A stretch of 64,000 nucleotides of DNA, taken from contig NZ_JBGCUS010000001.1 in assembly GCF_041415945.1 (NCBI RefSeq), positions 1,798,001-1,862,000 of the forward strand. Reading direction: 5' to 3'. The notes below the pieces were generated by a model that saw only the letters and a program-made list of their open reading frames with translations, was not told the origin of the DNA and did no database searches. This document shows, piece by piece, positions 29,553 through 38,482 of the stretch. Numbering within the stretch: the first letter of the stretch is position 1; every line of letters begins with the position of its first letter. Source of the stretch: Ancylobacter sp. IITR112 (GTDB lineage Bacteria; Pseudomonadota; Alphaproteobacteria; Rhizobiales; Xanthobacteraceae). The position numbers and the translations under genes were made by a program.

Positions 29553-29594
29553 GTCCGTCCCCCCTTGGGTTGCAAGGGGATCAGGCTCACATGG

Positions 29595-29614
29595 AAAAGC
29601 CGCCCGGAGGCGGC
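29595..29614 (-). terminator. Hairpin with short T-run (minus strand)
   Basis: The stem GCCGCC / GGCGGC with loop CGGA is followed on the minus strand by four T residues. It lies between the tail genes and the 62-residue gene and is likely a weak terminator or attenuator. Its arms resemble the next hairpin at 29,333-29,352. Confidence 0.5.
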
Positions 29615-29655
29615 GGCATGGAGGGCGGAGAAGGTTAGCGCGCTGCGGTGCGCCA

Positions 29656-29976
29656 TCACCAGCCCGGAATGACGGTCGGCGCGAAGATCGTTTCCGTCTC
29701 CAGCGTGCACCACGGCAGCGTCAGTAGATAGGCGATCATGCCCGGCGCATAGGTGGCATATTCCGGGTCATCGACGATTGCCTTCGGCGCGACGAACTTT
29801 CCCACCAGCGTGACCGGATCGCCCGGCTCATAATCGCTGGCGTTGTCGTTGAGGTTCAGGCCGACACCCGGGGTCGGGTTGTCAACCGCGCGAGGGTCAA
29901 TAGCCACATCCGGTGTGTTAAACGCCATCGACTCTACTCGTTGGGCTGGAGTGAGCACGAAGAAATTCTGCATCAT
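29656..29976 (-). CDS. Prophage protein near tail fibre genes, 106 residues
   Basis: I do not recognise the function. The protein starts MMQNFFVLTPAQRVESMAF and has an extended middle with GVGLNLNDNASDYEPGDPVT, without membrane segment or catalytic motif. It directly follows the tail-fibre-like gene with one base between them. Comparable small proteins are common at the distal end of tail modules in rhizobial prophages. Confidence 0.6.
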   Translation of the reverse strand: MMQNFFVLTPAQRVESMAFNTPDVAIDPRAVDNPTPGVGLNLNDNASDYEPGDPVTLVGKFVAPKAIVDDPEYATYAPGMIAYLLTLPWCTLETETIFAPTVIPGW

Positions 29977-29977
29977 T

Positions 29978-30802
29978 TCAGATGGCTCCTACTGCGGTTA
30001 GGTAGGTAGAAATCGCGGAGTAAAGCGCGGCTTGATCGTCGCTCGTCAGTCCGCCACCGATGGAAGCGGCGGCAAGCTGGTCGCTGCTCGGATTTACGAG
30101 GGGGCCTCCGACTGTCTTCCCCAAAAGCAGCGGAATGAAATCATTAGCATTGGACAAGGCGACAGAAGCGCTGCTGTTGCTTGCAAGCAACGCGCCGTCC
30201 TTGTACATTGCCTGCGCCGTAGCCCCCGTGCGACTAATCACATAGTAGCCGGACGACGACGTGACGCTTGGCTGCATCGCGGCTGTGAGGCCCTGATTTA
30301 CTCGCCCCAACGCAACATTGCCTGTATACCTTGTATTGATGTGGTTTTGGTAAGACGACCCGTTGAAAAGACCGACTTCGATAGAAGCGCTTGCCGCCGC
30401 CCTATTCGTCAAATCCCATATCGATACGTGCGCTGTATCTTGGAGGAATTTGGCCCCGGCCGCCGTGAATGCGTTGAAACCAGTGCTAAGGTATGCCGAC
30501 GAGCCGTTTCCTGCGTACCCCCTGTCTGCCGTGAAAGCCGGACTGTTCACAGAGGATATGGTGTAGTTCGTGCCGCACCAGTTGAGCCGCGCCGCTTGCG
30601 CGTTTGCCGCTGCGAGCAGATAGAGCGCGTCCAGCTTTGCCCACACACCGGCCGTCTTCAGCGACCTGATCAGTGAGTTGATCAACAATTTCCGCTCATA
30701 TGTCGGTGGTGTCGTGAAGCGGTCGAACAGATCCAGCGCTTCCAGTTCGAACGGGCTGGAGCTTGCGCGCCTGATCGTCAGCCGAAACCCAAGGCCAATC
30801 AT
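29978..30802 (-). CDS. Putative tail fibre / lectin-like tail protein
   Basis: This 274-residue protein has an N-terminal helical part (PPTYERKLLINSLIRSLKTAGVW), then a beta-rich region with GYAGNGSSAYLSTGFN and repeated Ser/Gly/Ala stretches. This pattern is typical of concanavalin-like domains on phage tail tips, which bind host surface sugars. The ATG at 30802 is preferred over a GTG four codons upstream. It stands in the row of adhesin-like genes after the tail tip protein. The codon use is less GC-rich than in the head genes, as is common for receptor-binding genes. Confidence 0.6.
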   Translation of the reverse strand: MIGLGFRLTIRRASSSPFELEALDLFDRFTTPPTYERKLLINSLIRSLKTAGVWAKLDALYLLAAANAQAARLNWCGTNYTISSVNSPAFTADRGYAGNGSSAYLSTGFNAFTAAGAKFLQDTAHVSIWDLTNRAAASASIEVGLFNGSSYQNHINTRYTGNVALGRVNQGLTAAMQPSVTSSSGYYVISRTGATAQAMYKDGALLASNSSASVALSNANDFIPLLLGKTVGGPLVNPSSDQLAAASIGGGLTSDDQAALYSAISTYLTAVGAI

Positions 30803-30825
30803 ACCAATCACCACCCTGAACTATA

Positions 30826-32028
30826 CTACGAAGCCGCATCATAAGTAATAGAAAACGTCACTGCCCTTCCATCTCCGATTATTGTCGTGTTGTCATATTT
30901 GAAAATGGTAAGAACAGTGCCGGAAGCAGATATTGTGACAGAACATAGATTGCCTGTTACTAGAGTTTCGCGGGCATCACCCGAAATAGAAGAAGTAGAC
31001 CCACACTGATAGGGCAGCGCCACTTGCAGCCCATTCGCTCCTGTTCCAGCCGTTGTCACAGTGACCGTACCCGACAGTCGAACTCTTGTGCCGATTTTTT
31101 CGGCCTTGAGAGAGCTGGATGCAGTCGTGATGGTGCCAGTAGTAGAGGTAGGCGTCGGCGTACTGGTGCTCACCACAGGGATGACCTTTCCCGCCAACTC
31201 GTCTATCGCCGCGTCAACATTCGTCGCGGTCATGCCCGTGGCGGGGGTATACCAGTGATTGCTTGCTAGAAATGCGTCTGCCGCGATGTTGGAAGGGTCA
31301 TAGATGGCTGTTGCCATCTTGCCAGCAATGGCGGTGTTCGCTGTGCCAAGGTCCGTGTCCAATTCCGCTACGGCATCCTGCACGTTGGTGGACGACAGGC
31401 CGGTGCCTGTAGGGTCGAAGGCGTGATTGGCGCTGTCGAAAGCGTCGGCCCCCACACCGGTTGGGTCATATTCCGCCTGCGTCATGTCCGCCTGCGGCTG
31501 CCACCCGCTGTCATAGACATAGAGGCGATCTCCGACAGCATAAGCCTGCCATCCGGCTTCTGGCGTTGTGTAAGCCCATGCTGAGCCGGTCCACTGCGCC
31601 AGCTTCCCGGCATTGCCCGACCATGGCCCAGTCGGGGACGAACCGAGCGCATAGGCATCATTCGCCACGGGCGAGCTGGGCGGGGTATTGGTCTTGGCGA
31701 TGACAGAATAAACCGGGGCGCCCGCCTCAATGATGCTGGTCCGCTCGATCAGCGCCCGCACCTGGGTGGCGAGATAGGCCGATGTGAACCGCGACGGCGC
31801 GTTGTAGACTATCGTGTAATCCGACCCCGACAGCGTCGTTCCCGCCCACGTAGCAGTCAGCGTCAAGGACGTGTAGGGGCTCACTGGCGCGGAGGCGATT
31901 ATCGCCTGGAGCCCGACAAGCACCAATGTGTCACCGGCGCGCACATCGCTCCAGAGCACACCGGAGCCGGTCACAGTCGTGCCGCCGTTCGACACAGAGA
32001 CAGTGCCGGTCGTATAAAAGTCAGCCAT
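30826..32028 (-). CDS. Phage tail fibre protein with DUF2793-like part
   Basis: This 400-residue structural protein starts MADFYTTGTVSVSNGGTTVTGSG, a start common in phage fibre proteins. The middle (AKTNTPPSSPVANDAYALGS, then GNAGKLAQWTGSAWAYTTPEAGWQAYA) matches the DUF2793 pattern of tail fibres. Two imperfect copies of a YDPTGVGADAFDSANHAF-like unit with SSTNVQDAVAELD follow, probably coiled-coil trimer segments. The C-terminal third is Thr/Ser-rich beta. Its role is likely host binding. Confidence 0.75.
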   Translation of the reverse strand: MADFYTTGTVSVSNGGTTVTGSGVLWSDVRAGDTLVLVGLQAIIASAPVSPYTSLTLTATWAGTTLSGSDYTIVYNAPSRFTSAYLATQVRALIERTSIIEAGAPVYSVIAKTNTPPSSPVANDAYALGSSPTGPWSGNAGKLAQWTGSAWAYTTPEAGWQAYAVGDRLYVYDSGWQPQADMTQAEYDPTGVGADAFDSANHAFDPTGTGLSSTNVQDAVAELDTDLGTANTAIAGKMATAIYDPSNIAADAFLASNHWYTPATGMTATNVDAAIDELAGKVIPVVSTSTPTPTSTTGTITTASSSLKAEKIGTRVRLSGTVTVTTAGTGANGLQVALPYQCGSTSSISGDARETLVTGNLCSVTISASGTVLTIFKYDNTTIIGDGRAVTFSITYDAAS

Positions 32029-32038
32029 GTCGGGATCC

Positions 32039-33346
32039 TCAGAAGTCCGAGACGTTCATCGTTGCAAGCGCTGTCAGCGTGCTCGACGACGCTCCGAGCC
32101 ACGTATACTTGTCGCGTGCCGAGACATAAGCGTTCAATGTGTCCGCGACGACCCACTGGTCTGTGGTCGTGTTGAAACGTCGCATGTCGAACGCGCCGCT
32201 ATACCCGCATCCACACCACCAATCGCCGGAATTGTTCGTGTAATGCAGAAAAAATGTGAAAGGAAATCCGGCGCCGATAGGGGGCGGCGAGGATAGATTG
32301 TAAATCCCGAACGGCCTTGACGCCGGTATTTGCTCATAAGCCTTTATGTAGGGAGTCAACCTGTTGGAACGGAATATATAGTCCGTAGGGCCGGCCTCAT
32401 CATAATTGACGTTGTGCTTTGTAACAACGAGACCAGTTGCCGGCGAATAGTGCCAACGCCTTACGCCCTCAGCGGCGTCATCTCCACCACGATAGGCCGG
32501 ATCGGTTGCTACCACAGCAAAGCGAAAGGTGGTCCCGCTGGCACCGCCGGTTATCATAAGCCGGCTCGAATTGATCCAGTAGACCGAACACGCCACGCCT
32601 TGGACATTGGTGGTGAAGTAGACGATCACAGGCGGGTAGTCTGGGTAGGAGCCTTCAAGATCCACAAAGCCAATGACCGGCCCCGATCCGGTCAGCACCG
32701 GGTCCGCCATAGGATCGGAGAGCGACAACCCAGAACTGGTGCACGTCCCTGTCTCGGCGATCTGGAAAACGTTCTTCTTGGTCGCGACCGTCATATCTTC
32801 GAGGCCGGCGGTCTCGATCACCGCTCCCGGCCGCGAGACAAAGAGTCCACGGCCATGCAGCGGGTGCTCCCCCAGGATAAACCCGTTCGTGCCCGAATCC
32901 TCGGACGAAGAGGCATTGTTCCCGAAGATGAAATAGACATAGTCCACGCCGCTAAGCTGCGGCGACAGCAGTATGAACGAGGTGCGCAGGCTGACCCCGC
33001 ACTGCCGGTACCCACGCTGATAAGCCTGCGTCCGCGTCACGCCGCCAGAAATGTACTGGATCAAACCCGCCCCGCGCCTAGCCCAGGCGAGAACCGGCCG
33101 GACCAGGCTGCCATTGGATGGCAGCAGCTTCACCCTTCGCGTCGCACCGCTCGCGTAGTTTACCGTCAGGTTTGCAAGCGAGGCAGCGGAGACCACATTG
33201 TTGTCGATCAGCCGGAAGGCATTAGGCCAGGTGCTATCGAAGGTGACATAGCGCTCATCAAGGTTGATGTTCTCGACATCTTGGCCCGGCAGGCACGTCC
33301 TCAGCCGCGTGACGCCATCAAGGTTTCCAAGCAGAAAATCCGCCAT
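32039..33346 (-). CDS. Tail-tip associated protein, 435 residues
   Basis: No domain was recognised. The protein starts MADFLLGNLDGVTRLRTCLP and is beta-rich throughout, with many Gly/Tyr/Asn turns. There is a possible glycan- or esterase-like character in the middle, but no catalytic motif. It overlaps the stop of the TipJ-like gene and precedes the fibre gene, which places it at the tail tip as baseplate hub extension or receptor-binding protein. Confidence 0.6.
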   Translation of the reverse strand: MADFLLGNLDGVTRLRTCLPGQDVENINLDERYVTFDSTWPNAFRLIDNNVVSAASLANLTVNYASGATRRVKLLPSNGSLVRPVLAWARRGAGLIQYISGGVTRTQAYQRGYRQCGVSLRTSFILLSPQLSGVDYVYFIFGNNASSSEDSGTNGFILGEHPLHGRGLFVSRPGAVIETAGLEDMTVATKKNVFQIAETGTCTSSGLSLSDPMADPVLTGSGPVIGFVDLEGSYPDYPPVIVYFTTNVQGVACSVYWINSSRLMITGGASGTTFRFAVVATDPAYRGGDDAAEGVRRWHYSPATGLVVTKHNVNYDEAGPTDYIFRSNRLTPYIKAYEQIPASRPFGIYNLSSPPPIGAGFPFTFFLHYTNNSGDWWCGCGYSGAFDMRRFNTTTDQWVVADTLNAYVSARDKYTWLGASSSTLTALATMNVSDF

Positions 33347-36300
33347 CAGCTTGTACCAGTGATCGTACCGTTGGTGATGTCGATCCGGAGCTTGGCGCCG
33401 GGGCCACCCTTGATGAGCCCCGTGGTAATCTCGCCGATGTTGCCGGTGATCGCGCTAAGTTCGTCCACCGCAAATTTTTCAGCGGTGACAGACCCGTCCT
33501 CGATCAGCACCCCCGAAATCGTCACGCTGGTGCCGGAAATGACGAACGGGCTGATCGTCTCGCCGGTCGAGGAGTTGCTGACGATGAACTTCTCGGCGTC
33601 AAAATTGACCACCGAGAACGCCCCACCGGCCAAGTCCGAATAGGCAGCTATCGTGAATGCCGCCTGTGTGGTGGACAGGCTTTCATCTACCCTAGCGATC
33701 ACCTTATAAGCCGCGAGCGCTCCGGCCGGCGTGACGGCTGCGGTGAAGCTTACATTCAGATTGGCGCCGATGTTACCGACCTCGGCTTGCAGGTCCGTGA
33801 TCGCCTGCGCGATGGCAGAATCCGGCCCGGTAGCTACCGTGATCGCCTCGGTGTAGGAGGCCGTCACCCGGTCGCTGGTCGCGCGAAGCTGGAAGCGCCA
33901 TTCCTGCCGGTCAAGGTAGGATTGGGCGTCACGCTCCGCCTGCAACTGCGCAAGGAACTCCTGCGCCTCGTTCAAATCGGCGAGCGCCGCGTCGTTTTGC
34001 TCGACTATCTTCTCCCGCAGGCCCGCCTTGAAGCTGTCGATGGTCGCTTGCAGGTTATCGGCCCGAATGTCGTCGGCAGATGGCGCGTCGAGGCTATAGG
34101 ACGACCACGGCCCCTGCTTGCCGGCGGCGTTCACCGCAGCAACTTGCAGCGTTAGCGCAAGAGGGTCCACTACGGTGGACAAGATGTTCTCGCGCGTCTC
34201 GCCGAGCGCCGTCCAGTTCTCGCCGTCGTCATAGGAGACGCGCGCCACATAGGTCACGGCCCCGGCGGCCGGCGCCCACTGCGCCTCCACGCGGCGCGGC
34301 ACCTCGTTGGCCAGAATGCGCGCCGTGAGGCCGAAGACCTGCGGGAAGGTCGGCAGCACCAGTTCCGTTGAAGTCGGCAGCGGAGGCGGCGGCGTGCCGT
34401 CTTCCACATGCACGCGCTCATCGTCCAGATAGACGCTGATCTGCACGCGGGTGCCGGAAGGCGTGCCGCGAGACACCACGCCACGGCGCACCCAACTGGT
34501 GCCAAGCCCGAAGGCGAGGCTGGGCAGCGGCGCGCCAGGTTCGATGTCGAGCACGTCCTCAAGGGTCAAGCCCTGCGCCGTCTCGACAACGCCGAGGTCG
34601 GTCTCATCCAGCACCAGCACAGAGGCGTTCGCGCCCATGCTGCACTTGATCGGCCCGAAAGACTTGGCGCGGGTCGTGCGCAGAACGGCGTAGTTCTGCC
34701 CTGCCTCCCAGGTGAGCGCGCGGTCGAGATAGAGCGTCGCGCCTACCTGCTGGGCAATCTTGGCGCCCTGCCCCCATTCCAACGGCAAGTCGGACTGGAT
34801 GAGGATCGGCGTGCCAATGGACAGCATCCGCCCCTCGTACTCCGTCTCGAACGTCGCATGCCGGCGGCGATAAATGTTCTGCCGAAGGAGAAATTCGGCC
34901 TCGCGCTGCGCCTGCGCCTGGTTCACCACGCCCTCAAGCTGGAGCCGCGTCGCGTCGGCGATCATCTCCTCGGTAGCGTCACGGGGAGCAATGGCCTCCT
35001 CGATCTGCCAAGTGTCCTCGTTGATGTACTCATGGACGACGCACTGCTGCGCGTCGGAGGGCTTCATGATGTACTCGATTTCCATGCTTCCCCGGACGAT
35101 CTCGCCATCGGTCAGCATCACTTCGGGGACGGGCGCCCACTCGTCGCGGAACAGCGAGAGCGTGCCGCCGAGCCATTTGTGCTTTGCCCGGCAGGCGCCA
35201 AGCGCGATGTCGAGCGCGTCCGGCACCGGCTGGGTAGACGTGAAGTCGTAGTCGAAGGTGTCGCCGCGCTCTTCACATTGCTCGGCGAGGTCATAGAAAG
35301 CCTGAAAGTCCATCCGGGTGTCGGAGAATCGCCCGCCATATTCCGTATTGGTGGCGATGTCGTAGGCCGCCCATGCCGGCGAGCGCGTCGGCTGGTCCTC
35401 CCACTCTGTACCGGACCAAACAGGGAGAATGCGCGTCTCAACCACGGCGAGATTGCTGGCCGAGTCCCCCGAAAACTGGTCGGTCGCTTTCGCACGGATC
35501 GCGATGGTGGAAACCGGGAAGGCTTTCGGCCCGGTAATGAAGGCTCGCAGCCCGGCCCAGGTCATCGTGTCGGAGACGCGGGAATCGGTCGACTTGGCCA
35601 CGTTACGGCGCAGGCGCACCTCGTAGCGGCCTGGCGCGACATCGGCACCGACGCTGAAGCGCACCGCCGATTTGGTCCGGTAGAAATTACCCCCCGTGGC
35701 TAACAGCGACCAGCTCCCGTCGCCAGTTGGCGTGCCGGAATTGTCGACGGGACGATATTCCGCGCGGGCGACGACGGGATAGAGATCAAGCCCGCCGCTG
35801 CTATTCGCCAGCCCCACCCCATTGGGGCAGACGACATCGCACACCAGCCGCGTCGCCGTGGTGCCAGATGCGTTCGCGATGAACCCGCCAGTATAGGACG
35901 GATATTCAAGCTCCTGACCGTCCACCTCTTCCGAGGTTTCGACATTGACCGGGAAGGCGGTGATTTCCTCGTTAGGGTCGTAAAAGTCGATGGTGACGCC
36001 TGTGAAATTCGGGTTCAGCCCATCCTCGGACGACCAGAGGACCGTGTCGCCGATCAGGATTTGCTCGCGGTCAAACTTCCCCACGCCTTCCGACAGCAGA
36101 AGGTGGGCATACTGGTTGTTGCCCTCGAACGACGACCACGGCACAGCGGCATAGTCACAGGTGCGCTTGGTGCGGCCATAGGCGCAGGGGATCGGTTGGA
36201 GTGGGCGGGCTGAATTGGTCTGGCGGTTCCACGAATAGATCGGCGTTTCGGCTTCCTGATCGCCACCGGCTTTGACTGCCGTAAGCGTGGACAGAAGGAA

Positions 36301-36681
36301 CCCGCCACCGAGAAGGATCGCGCCGGAGACAATAGAGGCGCCGAGTGTGCCTGCACCGAACGCGAGCCCCCCGGCCCAAGGCGCCAGCGCCGTAAGGGCG
36401 ATCATACCAAGCAGGCCCGCGATGGATGAGCCGTTCATGCTGCCGCCGCGCGGAAGCGACTGGAACAGCACCGACATGCCGGCCTTGATCCGGGTCTTGC
36501 GCCACATCGCCCGCAGCACCGGCTCGCCGTTGACCACGCAGATGGTCGGCGTGCGGGTCGTGCTCCACCCGGTGCGGCGCAGGAACCCCGCAACGGTCTC
36601 GCGCGCCTTGGGCATGGCACGCGCAAGCTCTATCCCCGGCGCTGCGATGTGCAGAACCGGGAGAAAGACAGCAGTGGTCAT
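33346..36681 (-). CDS. Host-specificity / tail tip protein (TipJ-like, lambda J type)
   Basis: This 1,111-residue central tail-tip protein is the largest phage gene here. The N-terminal 130 residues include a hydrophobic Ala/Gly stretch (GLLGMIALTALAPWAGGLAFGAGTLG). Residues about 150-560 hold the hub-type domains (QPIPCAYGRTKRTCDYAAVP, AEYRPVDNSGTPTG). Fibronectin-like modules follow around 810-880 (VEAQWAPAAGAVTYVARVSY), then a coiled coil and a C-terminal part with repeated EDGSVTAEKF-type turns. Order and size match lambda gpJ, which threads the tail tip and selects the host receptor. Confidence 0.85.
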   Translation of the reverse strand: MTTAVFLPVLHIAAPGIELARAMPKARETVAGFLRRTGWSTTRTPTICVVNGEPVLRAMWRKTRIKAGMSVLFQSLPRGGSMNGSSIAGLLGMIALTALAPWAGGLAFGAGTLGASIVSGAILLGGGFLLSTLTAVKAGGDQEAETPIYSWNRQTNSARPLQPIPCAYGRTKRTCDYAAVPWSSFEGNNQYAHLLLSEGVGKFDREQILIGDTVLWSSEDGLNPNFTGVTIDFYDPNEEITAFPVNVETSEEVDGQELEYPSYTGGFIANASGTTATRLVCDVVCPNGVGLANSSGGLDLYPVVARAEYRPVDNSGTPTGDGSWSLLATGGNFYRTKSAVRFSVGADVAPGRYEVRLRRNVAKSTDSRVSDTMTWAGLRAFITGPKAFPVSTIAIRAKATDQFSGDSASNLAVVETRILPVWSGTEWEDQPTRSPAWAAYDIATNTEYGGRFSDTRMDFQAFYDLAEQCEERGDTFDYDFTSTQPVPDALDIALGACRAKHKWLGGTLSLFRDEWAPVPEVMLTDGEIVRGSMEIEYIMKPSDAQQCVVHEYINEDTWQIEEAIAPRDATEEMIADATRLQLEGVVNQAQAQREAEFLLRQNIYRRRHATFETEYEGRMLSIGTPILIQSDLPLEWGQGAKIAQQVGATLYLDRALTWEAGQNYAVLRTTRAKSFGPIKCSMGANASVLVLDETDLGVVETAQGLTLEDVLDIEPGAPLPSLAFGLGTSWVRRGVVSRGTPSGTRVQISVYLDDERVHVEDGTPPPPLPTSTELVLPTFPQVFGLTARILANEVPRRVEAQWAPAAGAVTYVARVSYDDGENWTALGETRENILSTVVDPLALTLQVAAVNAAGKQGPWSSYSLDAPSADDIRADNLQATIDSFKAGLREKIVEQNDAALADLNEAQEFLAQLQAERDAQSYLDRQEWRFQLRATSDRVTASYTEAITVATGPDSAIAQAITDLQAEVGNIGANLNVSFTAAVTPAGALAAYKVIARVDESLSTTQAAFTIAAYSDLAGGAFSVVNFDAEKFIVSNSSTGETISPFVISGTSVTISGVLIEDGSVTAEKFAVDELSAITGNIGEITTGLIKGGPGAKLRIDITNGTITGTS

Positions 36682-36685
36682 GCGA

Positions 36686-37102
36686 TCAGTCCGAAATGGG
36701 CTCGAAAAAGCGGATCTGGTTCCAGCCGGCGGCGCGGAGCGTCGGCACCGCTTCGATCTGGACGCCGAAGGTTTCGTCGCAGTGGATCACGCGGCGTTCC
36801 GGGGCGAGCCAGACACCGATATGCGCGGCGCGGTGCGCGCGGGCCATGGCCACCAGAGCGCCGTCAGGGGCGGCTATCAGGCCGGGCATTGCCGGGGGCG
36901 GACATTCGCGCCAGCGGCCGCGCTCCGGGTGCTGGGCGATGGTCTCCATCATCCAGCGCCATGTGAGATCGTCAGGGAGCGCGACGTACGGCAGCGCGCG
37001 GCCAAAGAGCGCCGCCTGCACCTCAACGGCCAGATGCCAACAGGAGCGCTCCCGCGTCCATTTCTGGCCGAGTAGGCCGGTGAGATAGGCGGCGCGGTCC
37101 AT
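36686..37102 (-). CDS. NlpC/P60-like tail assembly peptidase
   Basis: This 138-residue protein with a Cys-His hydrolase layout corresponds to the lambda gpK position. C21 lies in RSCWHLAVEVQ, and H94 in HIGVWLAPERRVIHC with a second His at 107. The family cleaves peptidoglycan stem peptides and acts at the tail tip during entry. It is shorter than gpK and lacks its N-terminal JAMM domain. It directly precedes the TipJ-like gene (four bases). Confidence 0.75.
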   Translation of the reverse strand: MDRAAYLTGLLGQKWTRERSCWHLAVEVQAALFGRALPYVALPDDLTWRWMMETIAQHPERGRWRECPPPAMPGLIAAPDGALVAMARAHRAAHIGVWLAPERRVIHCDETFGVQIEAVPTLRAAGWNQIRFFEPISD

Positions 37103-37104
37103 GG

Positions 37105-37419
37105 TCAGGCGAGCGAGCGTCGAAGGCCGTAGGCGCGTTCCATCTCACGGGCCAAAGGGCCGCGTTCCTTAATCTCGCCGGCAACGATTTGCCCTATATT
37201 GGCCGATACAGCCTCGAGTTCGGCCACGCTGAGTTTCGGCGCGGCGATCGCCGCGTCCTTGTAATCTGCCCAAGGAATTCCGGCCTCACCAACGGCATAG
37301 TCCGCCGTCGAAAGCACGTAGCCGCCATTTGCCGGCTTCGGCAGTCCAAAAGCCGCCGCAACAGCAGCGGCCGGCGCACCAAAGCCCAAGGCACGGATCA
37401 TCGAACGACGCGTGAGCAT
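37105..37419 (-). CDS. Prophage protein with Tat-like N-terminus
   Basis: This 104-residue protein is of unknown function, placed among tail genes. The N-terminus MLTRRSMIRALGFGAPAAAVAAAFG has the twin-Arg, hydrophobic pattern of a Tat signal, although the motif after RR is not ideal. The rest is helical with AAPKLSVAELEAVSANIGQ and a basic end. An exported protein would be odd in a tail module, so it may be a lysogenic accessory gene or a membrane-anchored one. Confidence 0.6.
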   Translation of the reverse strand: MLTRRSMIRALGFGAPAAAVAAAFGLPKPANGGYVLSTADYAVGEAGIPWADYKDAAIAAPKLSVAELEAVSANIGQIVAGEIKERGPLAREMERAYGLRRSLA

Positions 37420-37448
37420 CGGCAGTCTCCAGATTGATGATGGATGAA

Positions 37449-37655
37449 TTAGTTGGCGGGCGGCACAAACATGCGGCCGGCATCGTCAATGCAGACGACG
37501 CGAAGAGAGAAAACGCCTTTGACCGTCGTCCAGCCGGCGCCTGCCCGCTGGCACGCCTCGCGCTGCGGCTGAAGGCTAGACCAAACGAGCACGAACATGC
37601 ACACAAGCACGGCGCCGCCAAGCAGATAGAGAATGGTTTCGCGCGGGTAATGCAT
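37449..37655 (-). CDS. Small single-helix membrane protein
   Basis: This 68-residue protein has one membrane helix at residues 8-27 (ILYLLGGAVLVCMFVLVWSS) and a short periplasmic part with two cysteines (EACQRAG, RVVCIDDAGRMF). No family was recognised. It sits between the DUF1833 gene and the Tat-like gene, 15 bases after the former. Confidence 0.55.
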   Translation of the reverse strand: MHYPRETILYLLGGAVLVCMFVLVWSSLQPQREACQRAGAGWTTVKGVFSLRVVCIDDAGRMFVPPAN

Positions 37656-37670
37656 GGGCAGAACCTTACC

Positions 37671-38207
37671 CTACCGAATTAACCCAGGGAAAGCCGCCCG
37701 CGTGTAAACCTTGGACGGAAACTTCTTGTCGTAGAGCACCGACACCTGAGCGGTTCCGGTGATCGTGGTGGCGTTGACCTTCACGCGCTTGATAATGAAG
37801 GGTATGGGGCCATAGGCCGGCTCCGAGGGGTCCTCGCTGGTGTACTGCCGGAAGATCGCCACCAGGTGCGCGTCGTACTCCATCGCCGCCTCAAGCGCGG
37901 CGGTGAAGCCCCGGTCCACATTGTCGATGGTGATCTCGCAGCTCGGCACCTGCCCTTCCTGATAGGTCGGAAAGGCAGCACCGAAAGCGCCCGGCGAGAA
38001 CACCACCGTTTCCCCGGCGTCGAAGGTGGCGCCGGCCTCGATCCCGAAGGATTGCTGCCGAACGTCGTTGACGACCCGCGCGGGCACCTCTTCCTCTTCG
38101 TCGTTCTGGATTGCCGGGTGCTGGAGCTCCAGCGTGTCATAGATCAGCACGCTGGGCGGGCAGGCGGCCACAGCCTCTTCCCATGCGGGGGTCCAGGGGT
38201 CGGGCAT
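37671..38207 (-). CDS. DUF1833 family phage tail protein
   Basis: This 178-residue minor tail protein starts MPDPWTPAWEEAVAACPP. The family pattern includes LELQHPA, VDRGFTAALEAAM and LVAIFRQYTSEDPSEPAYGP, ending in a conserved FPSKVYTRAAFPGL. It corresponds to a position between the tape measure and the peptidase/TipJ genes in many siphoviruses and is probably a hub component. Its ATG overlaps the preceding stop by one base (TGATG). Confidence 0.8.
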   Translation of the reverse strand: MPDPWTPAWEEAVAACPPSVLIYDTLELQHPAIQNDEEEEVPARVVNDVRQQSFGIEAGATFDAGETVVFSPGAFGAAFPTYQEGQVPSCEITIDNVDRGFTAALEAAMEYDAHLVAIFRQYTSEDPSEPAYGPIPFIIKRVKVNATTITGTAQVSVLYDKKFPSKVYTRAAFPGLIR

Positions 38208-38482
38208 CAGTAATATTCTTCCGGGATCCACTCGTCAGGCAGGACATCGACCAGCATGGCTTTCTCGGCCTCTGTCAGCAGCGCGTCATAGGCCTCCTGA
38301 GAGAGCCCGATCTGCGCCTCAAGCGGAGTGGTGGGAATTGTCAGAGCCGCGCGCCCATCCAACGGATGAGGAACCCATGACCAGAGAGAGGTCGTGCTGT
38401 CCGGAAGATAGCCACAATCGAGCCATGCCTGCTCGCTGCGCGCCTGCGCGGCCGCCACTGTGTCGAAGATGAGGAACGTCAC
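38207..38482 (-). CDS. Small phage tail-region protein, 91 residues
   Basis: This short acidic protein (MTFLIFDTVAAAQARSEQAW at the start, DVLPDEWIPEEYY at the end) has no recognised domain. It overlaps the preceding gene by four bases and the DUF1833 gene by one base, so it belongs to the same translational unit. Its position suggests a chaperone or minor tail component. Confidence 0.6.
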   Translation of the reverse strand: MTFLIFDTVAAAQARSEQAWLDCGYLPDSTTSLWSWVPHPLDGRAALTIPTTPLEAQIGLSQEAYDALLTEAEKAMLVDVLPDEWIPEEYY

